Shown: piece after piece, positions 22,420 to 34,949 of the stretch
Numbering within the stretch: the first letter of the stretch is position 1
How the letters are laid out: each line of letters begins with the position of its first letter
Source: Taxawa tesnikishii (nom. ined.)
Lineage: Eukaryota > Ascomycota > Dothideomycetes > Dothideales
DNA length: 64,000 nucleotides
Assembly: GCA_030247885.1 (NCBI GenBank)
Contig: JAPDRO010000012.1
Location: forward strand, 910,397 to 974,396
Reading direction: 5' to 3'
Notes under the pieces: generated by a model
Database searches by the model: none
The model's input: the letters and a program-made list of their open reading frames with translations, nothing else
What the model was told of the DNA's origin: nothing
Translations under genes and position numbers: made by a program

Positions 22420-24933
22420 ATGTCGCTCGAGCAATGGGCGCTGCCACAGCTCGCCGAGCTGCTTCCACTGGACAACAATGAACTTCGACAGCTTCTCGCA
22501 TATACCATCACCCTACCCGACGAACAAGCTTCGCAACATCTTGGCGGCATCCTTGGCGAGTCTTCACAGGCACTCCACTTCACTAGGGCGTTCATTGACC
22601 GTCGTGCATACTCGACGGCCACCGATAATTTGAGTGACAAAGATGGCACGCTTCCGCCCTTGTCACACAGCAAGCCCACAGTGGCGAATGATGGGAACAA
22701 GCCTGCGTTCGACACTGGCACGCGTGTCAACTTGGCGCAGTCGGCCACGGACCAGCACAATGGCAACAGCAGCGCTAATGCTCAACCTCCGCGTTATGCA
22801 CCGCCGTCTGGACCTCCACCGACAACCGCATGACGCCAAACCGCGCACCACGTCCATAGTAACCCCGTGATCGAAGCGGCGAGGGAACGAGCAAGGGACG
22901 AGGTATGTGGACCCTACCACTCTCTTTCTCGAAGACTTCGTCTAACTCGCTTTCAGCAAGACATGCAGCAGATGCTTCAAAATCTGCAGTACCAATTCAG
23001 GATCTACAACAGCGAGATTGAGCCAGATCACGACTCAGACTACTTTTGTAATTGTCCCATCCATCAATATCAAGCACGAAAGCGAATGAGGTATGGCGTC
23101 CAAGAGAGATGGTCCCGCGCAGTCATGTACCCGGGCGAGAAGCATTACGACGACAATAAGTACACTGCTGCGCTCTTCAGCCGCAACCCTTATCGCTACC
23201 AGGTCATGTCACCATTTGGTTACTTCCAGGGAACTATGGGCCCTACAATTCCACAACCTTCAGCTCACGCTCGCTTCCTCCATTCGACAATTGATCTCAA
23301 CAATTCGCTGAACCGTAAGGCTCAGTCACAAATCGATGCTCAGGAGCCGAAGCACAGCATCTGGCAGGAAGATCCGCTTGCTGCAGTCATGGCCAATATG
23401 AGCGTGGGCAACGGCGACAAGAAGCGGTTGTCCACAACTGACTCTGGTGATAAGCCATCGGAGAAAAATGGCCTTGCTGGAAGGCGCGCCAGCTCACCCG
23501 CTTCCAGGCACAATTCTGCAGAAGCATCAAGGCCGCCGAACCCATCCAGGTTCTCCAGCTTCAAGAAGTCTTTGGGAATCAAGTCGTCTGAGGAAAAGAC
23601 CGCCATCAAAGCGCAGAAGGTCACAGTCAAGAGCAACGCACTGCGAGACGACATCCTTGCCGAGGAGCAAGGTCGCTGGCCGGACGAAGAGTGGCGGCAA
23701 CTTGTGTCAGATTATCAAGAGAAAGTTGGCATGACTGCCAAGATAGCGGAGCTTCGTGCTCGCCAGCCGATACAATATTCTCACCTTCTACGAGCCGGCT
23801 ATTTCGAGCCAATTCCGGTCGCTTGGGCAACTCAAGCATCGAACCCTCTCAAATTCTCCATTGAGGCTGCCGCTGGATGGAGAGGTCTCACGCCCGCGTG
23901 GCGCGGCTACGAAGACACGGCGGAGGAAAGACTTTACTGGGTTCTGAACCATCGTGAGGGTAGCGTTGGCATGCGGATGAAACCAGATTTCATATCCGAA
24001 ATGACAATGGCTCGGGATAGAATGGCAAGCGCCGTAGAGCCTCCGCCGCTATACTTTGATGCCGCAGACACATGTCACCTTCAACACACCTCCAAAGGCT
24101 ACTCGAAACAGGTCATGCCTCCTCCATTTAAAGCGTATGACCGTCCCGAGCAACCTACGGATGACACAATGATCCTTCTTGATGTCTCCGGATCAATGGT
24201 ATGTCAACGACGGATACAACCCATACTTATTCCAGACATCAGTGGCTAATCACTTTCGCCGTAGGATTTTGACGCGGTGCGACCGAACTACGACCAGTAT
24301 CTTATCACAGGCTATAGTAAGTCCACCCAGCCAAAGAACAGAGATGTTGCCAAAGCGATCGTTCGTCGCTTCACCGATGCAATGGCCAACCATGACCACT
24401 CAAGCGCCGGCTACGATATGACAACCTTCGCCAATAGCTCTCGCTACATCGGAACTATCAACCACCGTAACTTCGAACATATGTGGCAGAATGTAAAGTT
24501 TGGCGGCGGCACCCGAGTTATGACAGGCTGGCAGAGGGTTAAGGAGCTCCATTTTCAGAAGCATTCCGAGTCGGCTACACTACATCCAGTCTACGGCTGG
24601 CAAGCTGGCCCTCAAACGCCAATCCTCCGCCTATTGCTTCTCCTCGATGGTGAAGCGACCGATATGGACGAGTTTGAGCTAGATCTACTCGGTTGCAGCT
24701 GGGCACACGTCACTATCTTCTTGATCGGAGTGGACGGTTGTCCGCACCACCACCGCCATGCCAACGAGCTGCAGCGCATCAGCGATGTCAATCATCACGT
24801 CGCTTTTGTGGACGCACAAGGCAACTGTCCAGAGAGATTTGTGACGCATGAGCTGTTGAAACGACATTTGGGGTATGACATTTCGATGCAGGAGTTTGAA
24901 CAGATGGAGTCCCCGCCGGCTTACGACGGTTGA
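22420..24933 (+). CDS. CUE-like and von Willebrand A (VWA) domain protein
   Basis: The start MSLEQWALPQLAELLPL is at 22420. The N-terminus resembles a CUE ubiquitin-binding helix bundle (residues about 3-60, LLPLDNNELRQLL). A long variable, Ser-rich middle follows, then a VWA domain: MIDAS DVSGSM, GGGTRV (the Thr) and LLLDGEATD (the Asp). Clear introns are 22903-22956 (GTATGT, branch CTAAC, TTTCAG) and 24199-24264 (GTATGT..GTAG), the latter cutting just after the MIDAS. An in-frame TGA at 22831-22833 must be dealt with. A 54-nt intron 22806-22859 (GTCTGG..CATAG) would remove it in frame, but the donor is weak; otherwise it is a premature stop. With that intron the protein is about 779 aa. Fungal VWA proteins of this layout are uncharacterised as far as I know. 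A metal-dependent protein-protein interaction role is inferred. Confidence 0.85.
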
Positions 24934-25071
24934 GAATTGCTGTGAGAGCTTCGGAGTCCCGTGCAACATGCAGTTTGCATCTTATTAGAATCTCTCTGAC
25001 TTTGGGCGGCTACTTTGCGAGCTCAATCGATGTATCGACTCGGCATAGAACCTAGTTCTTGCGCGGTATTA

Positions 25072-25262
25072 CTCGTGGTAATAGCTCTGACTTACGCGCG
25101 CATGTACAGAATGTCTCCGCCTATCCTACGCGCAATATGCGGCCAGAATCTAGTCGCAAAGCGGCGTCGGTCTCTAAAGCTAGCGCGAGCTTTAACGGCA
25201 CAAACATGCCAACATCAAGCGGCTATACTAGTTGCCAACGATAAGGCAACAGAGCAAGCAAG
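25072..25262 (-). mobile_element. short un-RIPed fragment of a group B Fot1/pogo element
   Basis: This GC-normal stretch aligns with bases about 4345-4520 of copy B1 and about 17560-17720 of B3. The differences are mainly C versus T and G versus A, for example GCTAGCGCGAGCTTTAACGG here against GTTAGCGCGTACTTAAGTAA in B1. Only about 190 bp is present, with no termini, so it is a deletion remnant. An open frame covering it is not a gene. The rest of 24934-25535 shows nothing recognisable. Confidence 0.7.
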
Positions 25263-25535
25263 TTAGGTGACGCGTTCCGGGTGATCATTTACCGCGTCAA
25301 TTGCGTTATGTCTTAAAGTAGTCAGCATTGCAGTCAGTGAAAGTGCTACCAATTCTTTGCATACGTTGCAAATGGCTGAGTGTCTAAGCACGTATTGCGT
25401 GCCGACACGATCGCAATGGTTACAGACAAGATCAATCCATTCACAAAACGTTCTTCTTTGCTCATGCCACTGAACCTCTAGCCGTGCACTACCAGACCCA
25501 ATCCAATCCTCCGTATCATTCTAACTGAACATGAT

Positions 25536-26820
25536 TCAACAGTCCACTCTGTTCCTCCCCTCACGCCGTTTACATACCCACTCCTCCCCTGATGGCTTCC
25601 CCTTCTTCAACAACACCCACGGTACGGGCGTCATCCCCAATGCCAAAAACCCCAACAGACTCGTTGCCCATCCGGTTTCCAACCTCTCATACATCTGCAC
25701 TGTGAAGAGCGGAAAAGCCGCTCTCAGCACATATCTAGCGTGTCGTAGATGTCCATCAGGTACATAGCAACAGGTGTAAAGAGGAGGATATTGGCCCAGG
25801 CGATTGGGACACAAGCAAGCACAGGACAGATCCAGTGGACGGATTCTTTGGCACTCCATGCAAACCAAAAGAGGCCGATAGGTAGAGCGAAAGAGGCGAG
25901 GAGGGCCAGATAGAGACGTTGCGCTGGGGTTGTTTGCTTGCCTCGAGAGGCGGGGACGACGCGGCGGGATGAGGAGGCGTGTATGTCGAGAAGGATCATG
26001 GTGATGAGAGCAAGGATGTAGCCAATACCGATTGCGACGAAAACAAGGCCCGATTGGGCAATAGTGAAGTTATAGATCTGAAAGTAGACAAGCGGGAAGG
26101 CGGCGAAGAAGGAGTAGACTATCGCAAAGGCGAGGGCAGTATAGAGGGATAGGAAGTCGTCGATAGGTTCGGTAAGTAGCATGTGTAGCGGGCCGGTGAC
26201 GGTGACTGTCAAGAAGAGTTTGAGGGCGGCGCCGGCGGGTGGTTTGAGCGAGGTGGGCATGTCGTGCGAACCCGCTAGGGAAAGTTGAAGCACCTTATGA
26301 TGCGTTTCGGACATTCCGAGGGAGAGGACGCAGACAGCTACCGACAGGAAGAGGACGTCCCATTGGGTCCAGCGCCAACCTTTGTCTTGGACGGTGTAGC
26401 TGCCTACGATTTGACTGTGATAAGATCAGTCTAAATCTTAGATAGCGTAGACAAAGAACATAGTGAGCTGTGTAGCAAGGCGGACTCTTATGTGTGAATG
26501 TTGCTAAAGATGGGACAGAAACTGGAGTTGACGATCTGAGACAACTACTTTGGCTTCCCGGCGCACCAGGTCCAGGTTGAGTAACATCATGCCAGCCAGT
26601 GCCGCAGAAAGCAGGACTTTCCTGTCTTTGCATAAAGATGCAGTTATCTCTCACTTCTCCTCCCAAACGCGAACAAAGAAACGGATGGGACGTATTCGAT
26701 TGCAGGACCAAGAAACGGCGTAAAGATGTAAAACGTCCCAGCCATTAACCTATAATCATTTTTCCCTTCTTGGGCATTCATGGGAAACAGATCCGTCACC
26801 GTCCCGGCGCCAACAGCTTT
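25536..26820 (-). pseudogene. decayed MFS transporter (DHA1-type drug/polyamine antiporter family)
   Basis: Homology can be followed on the minus strand in several frames: TVTDLFPMNA and FLGPAI near 26700-26815, then KGWRWTQWDVLFLSVAV, LTVTVTGPLHMLLTEP, SLYTALAFAIVYSFFAAFP and PVAMYLMDIY (to about 25740), then YVLRAAFPLFTVQMYERL in another frame. These fit the second half of a 12-14 span DHA1 transporter. The N-terminal spans are missing, and about a dozen residues plus the frame are lost at about 25735, where family members carry a small-residue segment. The product would be non-functional. Unlike the single-base slips elsewhere, this gene has real deletions. Confidence 0.75.
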
Positions 26821-26894
26821 GTACTATACGCCGTGCCCTGTATCTGAATAGCTAAATACAATTGTTCATCCTCCCCGCCTCGGACTTGACATAA

Positions 26895-28420
26895 TCAGTC
26901 TAGCCAGATCTTTGTACTTGTGCTCAACGGAGCTACAAGTTTCAAGCCTTGTCTAATCCGCTCGGACGCTCCGTATGTTTTTCCAAGGAAGTAGTTGTAC
27001 TCCACAGTCATCACCTTTGTTTCGCAAGTGCCGCACAATTCACCGTCTTCGTCGCGATGGACTCCGCTAGCAAGGGCTGCTGCTTTGCAGGTGTCCGACA
27101 TATGGAAGCTTTTTCGAAAACAAGCGCAACACTGCTCAGATGCCGTGGTTCGATGTGGTCCTCCTTTACATGCGATCCAGTATCGTAGAGTATGACCCGG
27201 TACGGGTGGGCATCTTCCTCACTAGAGAACAGAAGAAAGCAACGATCTTGACCGGATTCCAGAAACGGATCAAATAGAAAGCTACTGCTGATGAATGCCA
27301 CATCTTTGGTTAGATGAACCCCTTCTTGCTGATGTGGGTCTAAACTTGGCTCAGTTCATAAGTTTTGCGAACATCTTTGCGCAGCAGAGTAGCAGGTAGC
27401 CACTTGAACCCAGCTACTGAAGTACGAGGGCCTGGAGCAAACACCAAGTCTTGAGGTATAGATGGTAGTCTTCCAACAACGTGATGAAGTCGAAAATTGT
27501 CCGGAAGTTGATTGATTGGGACATCCATGAGGATCGCTAGACAGATATATTCATCTTCAACCTTGGACGTTACTCGGTTGTGGAAATTCTCCACGATTGA
27601 TAGAAGGCGATCACCGTTGGCCAGTCGATTGAGATAGGAAGAGCAAGATACATGGATATCAGTTCGCAGAAAAAGGCCGGTGACTGTGGACCAATCCTGA
27701 GTGTCAATCATGATGTGCGAAGCTCTAAGGATGCAGTCCGCCAAGGCAATATAGAGTCTCTCTTGAGGAAACAAAGTCTCTTGCGGTGTCCATAACCGTG
27801 ACATCCAATCGGAGAGAAGAACGCTCATTAGCTTCGTGATGTTGCGTCCCTCGCAACGAACCAGCCTTCGATCTAGTACGATCACTTTTTCGGCATTCTT
27901 GTAGACCTCGTCCATACGGGAAACAGCTACCATCTTCAATCTTGAGTTGAGAGGCACACAGATGGGATCGAGCCAGAACCCAAACGACTCGCAATCTACA
28001 TCTCTCATCAATATTTTCAATAGTAGCAACTGGCATGTCGGTAGAGCGTTCGCCGCTGGATTTCCAAGGCCGTAAGCCCTATGTCTTCAGATAAGCTGCC
28101 GGTGTCCTTCAATATACCGTACGAGCTCTTTCTTACCACATGTGGGAAAAAGCCACGTATTTTTCCTCACGGTCAACCCTTGCCTTCATTCGAAATTCGA
28201 GCGCCTCTGGCGACGCACTTAGGAATTCTAAGATGCCGTAAGATCCGCTTTGAAGAGCATTCTTAAGCATACCGCGGCCCTCTAGGCTTAGAGGTACTAG
28301 GCGACAGTTACCCTCACATGTAGAAGTATGTAATAGTAGGGCGACGCTCTCTATAGATACTACGTAGAACGAATTGATATTATAACCGTTATAATCTCTA
28401 GTATTATAGGTAATAAGCAA
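26895..28420 (-). pseudogene. HET-domain (heterokaryon incompatibility) protein gene, 5'-truncated and frame-shifted
   Basis: HET-domain features are clear: EGNCRLVPLSLEG, KYVAFSHMW, then across a good intron (28079-28136, GTAAGA..CATAG) GLGNPAANALPTCQ, FWLDPICVP, YKNAEKVIVLDR and SRLWTPQE. HET proteins trigger cell death on non-self hyphal fusion. The coding stretch goes on to 26895 through two -1 slips, near 27353-27358 and at the T5 run 27110-27114; one added base at each keeps a plausible C-terminus (CETKVMTVEYNYFLGK). The frame upstream of 28420 is closed, and the DNA there grades into RIPed sequence next to the transposon at 28473, so the original N-terminus is lost or mutated. The slips might be assembly errors, but the 5' damage looks real. 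Confidence 0.78.
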
Positions 28421-28472
28421 ACCCTAAAGTTTATAGTTTTCCTTTAAGTTATTATTAGTTTTATCTTATATA

Positions 28473-30320
28473 ACGTAAACCGCGAGGTAGTAAACTAGGT
28501 AAAGTAGTAAACTACTAAAACGCGACCCTCCGATCTTTTAACTTTATTACTACTTATTATAAATACTTTTATAACTAGTAAACTAGTCTATATTAAAGCT
28601 AATATCTAAAATATACTTTATACCTTAAAAGAAAAGTAATACCCTTTTATTTGTAAAGTTACTAGCGTATATAATATTCTTTATAATACTCTATATAATT
28701 ATATAACTAGATAAACTTTACGTACTATTACGCGTAAATCGTAATAAATCCTTTTAAACGCGAAAGAGAAGACGTTAGTTTAATAGATTATACGTCTTAT
28801 ATATACTAGCTTCTTTACTTTACTTACGTTAGTTATATAAATAGTTAAAGAAATTTAACGCGAATACGTATAACTATTAAGGACTTTATAACTTTCTCTT
28901 TAACTAATTAGTAAAAAGTAGCTCGACTACTTTAAAACTTACTATCTTAAGATAGTAAGTATTTAAACTCGTTAAATTAAAAATATATACTTTAATATAA
29001 TAAGTTATAATACTATAAAGAGATAATTTAACGTAGTAACGGAGCTATTTATATAATATAACTACTCTCTAGAGTATATTTATAATATAAACGAGTTTAA
29101 CTTTATAGTTAAAGTAAGTTAAATATTAAGAGTATTAGTTAATATACGTAAGGTAACTAGTTAAAAGTAAATCGGAAGTAAATAAGAATAGATAACTATA
29201 ATCGAGTATATAAATATTATTAAGGAAACTATATTACCCTTAATTATCTTTAAGGCTAAATATACTAATACTATATAAGTACTTATATATACGCCTTTAG
29301 ACTAGAAGTTCTCGACTAGTAGTAATAGCTAGACATTTAATAGTTATAGTTTATAGTAACTAACTATTATCTTTAAGCCTTTAATATAACTAGAGGACTC
29401 TATAATATAAAGAATATTAATTATAGATAGCTATAGTAACTATATAACTATAAAGGTAATTACTTTCTATATAGAAAATATAATCGACTTACTTATCTTA
29501 TTATCGTACTATTTATATATACTTTAACTACTTAATATTAGCGTAATTACGCTACTTAAGCGCGCGCTAACTTCGAAGACTAATATTACTTTACGAGTTA
29601 ACTTTAGCTATATATTATATATAAAATAAATAGAGATATATATTCGCGTAAGAGTAAAAGTCCTTAAGGCTAGTAGTATCCTTAGTAAGTAAAAAGGCGC
29701 TAGTCTCTAGCCTTTAAGCCTTATAATAATACTTAATAAGTTACTTATAAAGCTAATTATAGTAAATATATAACCTCGTATACTTCTATAATAACTCGAT
29801 TTAAACCTTTCGCTACTAGATAACTTTCTACTAAATAGTACTAAGTTATATAAAGTAAATATAATACTTAAATTAGTAATTAAAGTTACGTAGGATATTT
29901 CTTTTCTAATAAAGTACTATATAAAGTAAATAACTCGCGCTTTTAAAGCGACGTATAGTAAGAACATTATATTACGTAAGTAAGTAAAAGAGTAGTAAAA
30001 GCTTCTTAATATATAAAAGACTTAAAAGAAGGGAAAGTAAGTTATATTAAAGGGAAGGTTTATATTTAGTATATAAGAAGTACTTAAAATAACTAAGGTA
30101 GCTAAAGTAGAGTTATTTACTAAAAACTACGTAGATAATTACGTAAGCGTCTAATCGAGGAAGCGTTAAAGAATAAGAAAGATAAAGTACTTAGAGATAT
30201 ATATAGCGACTTAGATTTTAACTATATTATAGTTATAATACGTAAATAGTAGTTAAAGTTAAAAGAGTCGTATCTTAGTAGTTTACTATTTTACTTAGTT
30301 TACTACTCTATAGTTTACGT
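28473..30320 (+). mobile_element. Fot1/pogo-type DNA transposon, group B, uninterrupted (copy B4)
   Basis: 1,848 bp; termini ACGTAAACCGCGAGGTAG and the inverse ending TATAGTTTACGT, flanked by TA (28471-28472, 30321-30322). Same orientation as B2 and the best uninterrupted reference for it. Transposase remnants (LPLIIFKAKYTNTI near 29240) read on the plus strand. It abuts the truncated HET gene. Confidence 0.85.
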
Positions 30321-30470
30321 TACTTTAAATAAAGATATATAATATAAGTAAAGTATATATTAGCTATATTATATCTTATAGCTATATTCTTAATAATAAT
30401 AAAGGATTTATTTATAAGACTAAAGTTATAGTTATTATTATTATAATTATTAAATTTTATTAAAGTATTA

Positions 30471-32317
30471 ACGTATTTTATAAGTAAGTTAATTATCTAA
30501 GTAAGTTAACTACTTCGCGAAACTAAAATACTTACGTAGTAATATTACGTAATACCTTAATAACGTAATATATAATATACTTATACTAAAGGAAATATAT
30601 ACCTTACTATCTCTAATATTATATCTAAGTAAATTTAAAGTAAGAGATATACTATAGTAGTATATATTATACTCTAATTAATACTATAAAACTAACGTAC
30701 TAAATAGCGCTCTTAACGTAACTATAAGCCGAAATTAAAGCGCCTTATAAAACTAGAAGAGAAGGTAATAATATAGTATATATTAGACGAGAGTTTACGT
30801 AGCGTATTATCCTTAAAGAAAAACGTACGAAATATAGCAAATAAATTACTAGGAAAGCGTAATAAGAAGCCTATTAGTAAGAATTAAGTTAATAACTTTA
30901 TTAAGCGTACGCTTAAGTTATAAACGCGATAAAGTCGTCTATACGATCGCTAGTAAGTTACTTATAAGGATCTAGTAGTTATTTAGCTTTAGTTTATACT
31001 TATTTAGTTAATAAAGGTAAAGTATAATATCTTAAATAAGAATACTTATAACTTTAATAAATCTAGCTTTCTAATAGGTAAGATATCGTCTTAGCTAGTT
31101 ATTATAGGCTTAGAGAAACCTAGTAAATAAAAGAAACTATAGCCTAGTAATCGCAAGTAAGTTACCTTAATATAAGGCGTTAAAGTTATAGGGCGCGTTA
31201 TTTTACTCTTTATTATCTTTATAAGTAAAGTCCTTATCTTAACTTAATTTAACGATTTACTTTATAATTAGATTATTAAGGTCTCTTTTATTAGCTAGAC
31301 TAATAATAAGCTTACGCTTACGTAGCTTAAGTACTTTAATATATATACGAAGGCTTATACTATTAGGGTATATAGGCTACTTATTATTAATAGCTACGAG
31401 AGCTACTACTTAGTTAAATTCTAAAATTATTATAAGGAAAATAATATTATAGCTCTTTATATACCTTTATACTCTTTATACTTACTATAGCTACTTAATA
31501 TCGTTTATTACTTACTACTAAAGCGCCTATATAGTAACGAGATCTTAGCCTTAGTATATAGTCGCGTTTATTATATTATAAAAGAAACCTTTTTAACTAC
31601 CTTTAAAGTAACTTTTAAGAAGGTATTTATATAAGAAAATATCTACGTAAAGTTTCGAGGCGCTAGGCTAAGTTTATATAACTTAAAAGCTATATTATTA
31701 AAGCTAAATATAAGGCTACGTACGCTAATACTACTTATACTAGGTATAGTTAAATAGGAGGCGAAAATACTATATAACGCTAGCGAAATAAAGGCGTAGT
31801 TAATACTAATTTAAAATTATATATAAAAATATTAAGGGTCTTTAGTAAGCTCTTTAAATAAGTAAGTTAAGTAGTTAACTAAAGGCGCTTAGTAAATAGC
31901 GTATAAGATAGTATTAATACGCGAAGAAATAGCGCGTTTATAAGACGTAATTAAAGTAACTATAAAGCGTAAGAGTCGTAAAAGGTAATATATATAAATA
32001 GAAGAGACTTTAATAGTAAGTAAAGTAGCTAATTTAGTTACTATTAAGGAGAGTAGTAGTAGTAATAATAGTAAGAAGGCTACGAAGAAAGTACGCGTAA
32101 AACGGCGTTATAGTTATTATAGTAAGACTAAGTATAACTCCTATACTTATAAAGTAGAAATAAAGGATATAAAAGATAGTAACGTTTCTAAATAATTATA
32201 TACTATTTTATAGACTACTATAAAGTATTGTAGTATTACGTAATATTACTACGTAAGCGTTCTAGTTTTATAAGGTAGCTAACTTACTTAAGTAGCTAAC
32301 TTACTTATAAAATACGT
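30471..32317 (+). mobile_element. Fot1/pogo-type DNA transposon, group C, RIPed (copy C1)
   Basis: 1,847 bp; termini ACGTATTTTATAAGTAAGTT and the inverse AACTTACTTATAAAATACGT, flanked by TA. The plus strand reads transposase motifs through RIP stops: a NFNKSSF stretch where NxDETGF is expected, RVYRLLIINSYESHY-like residues, ALYIPLYSLYLLQLLN (original ALYMPPHSxHLLQPLD). The DDE_1 family is clear. Internal sequence differs from groups A and B. Confidence 0.82.
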
Positions 32318-32319
32318 TA

Positions 32320-33098
32320 AAGGTTTTAGTATTTATAATAGTACTTAACTTAATTTCCTTATAATATTTAATATTAAAGTTAATTCCTAATTATTTAGTT
32401 AGTTATATTATTATTTATTATCTTAAAATTATTAGAGTTTTATTTACTAGTAATTAAATATAATAAGAATATTAAGAGAAATAATACTATTAATAATAAT
32501 AAGTCTAGCTAATAAGAAAAGGAAGAAACTAACTACTTAAATAAAAATCCTTATAAGTAAATAAATATTCTTATAGTAGCGTTATAAAACTTATTCTTTA
32601 ACTTAAAAAGTATTAATTAAAGATCTTTTAAAAAGTAATAAAAGTAGCTTTATAATAAGATAAGTTAATAAAAAATAACTTTAGTTTTAATAAAGTACTT
32701 TTAAAAAGTAGCTATATAAGATAGTAATTTTAATAATCCTTATAAAGTATAATATCTTAGTAAAAGTCTATATATAAATTTACGTAATATATTAGCTAAA
32801 ATAATACTTTATTAATTTAACTATTATTATAGTATTATAAACTTATACTCTTACTATAATATTACGTAATAAATATCGTAATACTAAGATCTTACTAGTT
32901 ATAAGAAACTAAATTATTAAAATAGTAATTACTAATATATTATAATATTAAATATATAAGATCTTTAACTTTATAGTTAGTATTATTAATACTACTATTA
33001 AAAGGTCTTCTTAGTAACTATATAATATTTCTAAACTTTATATAAGTTATTTATAAGCTTATATAAAACGTATAAGGTATATAGTTATATATTATATA
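32320..33098. other. unclassified RIPed AT-rich DNA
   Basis: About 780 bp with almost no CpA or TpG, no frames and no terminal repeats that I can pair. Probably an old repeat or spacer. Confidence 0.45.
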
Positions 33099-33100
33099 TA

Positions 33101-34947
33101 ATATATTTTATTACTAAGTAGTATACTATTACTAAGTAGTTTACCCTTACTAATATCGTAACTATTATAAACTATTATAATAATACCTTTATAATATAAC
33201 GTATAATTAACTTATAATAAAGGTATATTATACCTTACTATTAAGGCTATCTAAGTAACCCTTCTTAATAGCTAAAGATACGCGTTTAAGGGATTCGACG
33301 TCCCTTAAATAACCTTAAAATAATAACGTAATAAAAGCTTATATAACGCGACTATAAGCTTAACTTAAAGAAGCTATAAAAGATAAAGGAGGAAGTAATA
33401 ATAGTATATATACTCGAGTTAAACTTATAAGAAATAAGTACTATAAAGACTATAGTAAAAGAAATAGTTAATAATTTACTAACTACGCGTAATAAAGGGC
33501 CTATTAGTAAGTATTAAGTAGATAGGTTTAAGATACGTACTAAGGAAGTTAAGCTTCGACGTAGTTATTTATATAATTATTAGTAAGCTTTAAACAAAAA
33601 TATACGTATTATAACGCCCTAGTTTAAGCTAGTTAAAAGACAAGGGAAAAGTATAATATCTTAAATAAAGATATATATAACTTTAATAAGATAGGCTTTA
33701 TAATAAGTATAATTAATGCTTAAATAGTCTTTATAAGCTCTAAGAAACAAAGTAATTCTAAAAAGGTATAACTAAGTAACTAGGAGTAAATTATAATTAT
33801 CTAAGGTATTTATACTACTAAGTAAGCTATCTTATTCTTTATTATCTTTAGTAGTAAGGTCCTTATATTAAGCTAGTATATAGACTTACCTTACGACTAG
33901 GTACTTAAGACTAGTACTAATAGCTAAATAATAAATAAGCTTACTTTAAAGTAATTAAAGTACTTTAACGCGTATATAAAGGCGCGTTAAGTAAGTATAT
34001 ATTACTTACTAATTATAAATAACTATAAGAGTTATAGTAGTTACGACTTCTATAACTATTATAAAGAATAAAAGATTATTATTCTTTATATACCTTTATA
34101 CTTATTATACTTATTATAACTACTTAATATAGGCTATTTTACTCCCTTAAAGTAAGTATATAACGCGGAGATTAATAGCTAGTTATAGTACTCTATTATA
34201 TAAGTTAAGAAAGAGGCCTTCTTACTAGCCTTTTATATTACTTTCGATAAGGTAATTATAAAGGATAATATCTAAGTAAACTTTAAAAGTACTAGATTAG
34301 TTCCTTATAACTTAAAGTAAGTACTATTAAAGCTTAACGTAGTACTTTATACGCTAATACTCGTACTATTAAAAGTTACCTTATAGGAGTCTAAAATACT
34401 AGCTAATCTAAAGGAAATAAAGGTATAAATAACGCTAGTTTACGAGCGTATATAACTATATAGAAATTCGCTTATTTCGCCTCTTTTATAAGCTATAAAT
34501 TTACTTACTAAAGGTATAGCTATTATAAGTTATAAATTAGAGTTATAAATAAGGGAAATTGTAAGTCTTCGGAAGTTAATTAAAGTATTAATAAAGTAGC
34601 GTAGTTATAAAAGAAAGTATATTTAAATAAAGTAGAGTCTTATAGTAAGTAACGTATAGGATTTAATAGTTAATAAGGATAATAATAATAACGAGAATAC
34701 TAAATAACTTATAAAGAGAATATATATATAAAAGTACTATAAATATTATAGTAAGACTAGCTATAATACGCGTACTTATACTATAGAAATAGTAGATCTA
34801 GATAATAGTAATACTTTTAAATAGTACTATAAACTAGAGTATATTTTTATATAGTATTATAATACGGAGGTAATAGTTTATAATAGTTGCGATATTAGTA
34901 AGGGTAGACTACTTAGTAATAATAGACTACTCGGTAACAAAACACGT
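33101..34947 (+). mobile_element. Fot1/pogo-type DNA transposon, group A, best-readable copy (A3)
   Basis: 1,847 bp; termini ATATATTTTATTACTAAG and the inverse ending AACAAAACACGT, flanked by TA. Plus-strand translation through RIP stops gives DIYNFNKIGFIISIINA (ancestral DIxNxDETGFMxG), DLPYDWVLKTSTN, ALKWLKYFN, YLLIINNYKSYSSYDFYN (ancestral LLIxDGHxSH) and LYLLQLLNIGYFTPLK (ancestral HLLQPLDVGxFxPLK). This identifies group A as a Fot1/pogo-family transposase gene. Confidence 0.87.
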
Positions 34948-34949
34948 TA

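Noticed and set aside
25015-25266. 83-codon frame downstream of the VWA gene
   Set aside because: It coincides with the un-RIPed transposon fragment and reads the wrong strand and frame for its transposase.
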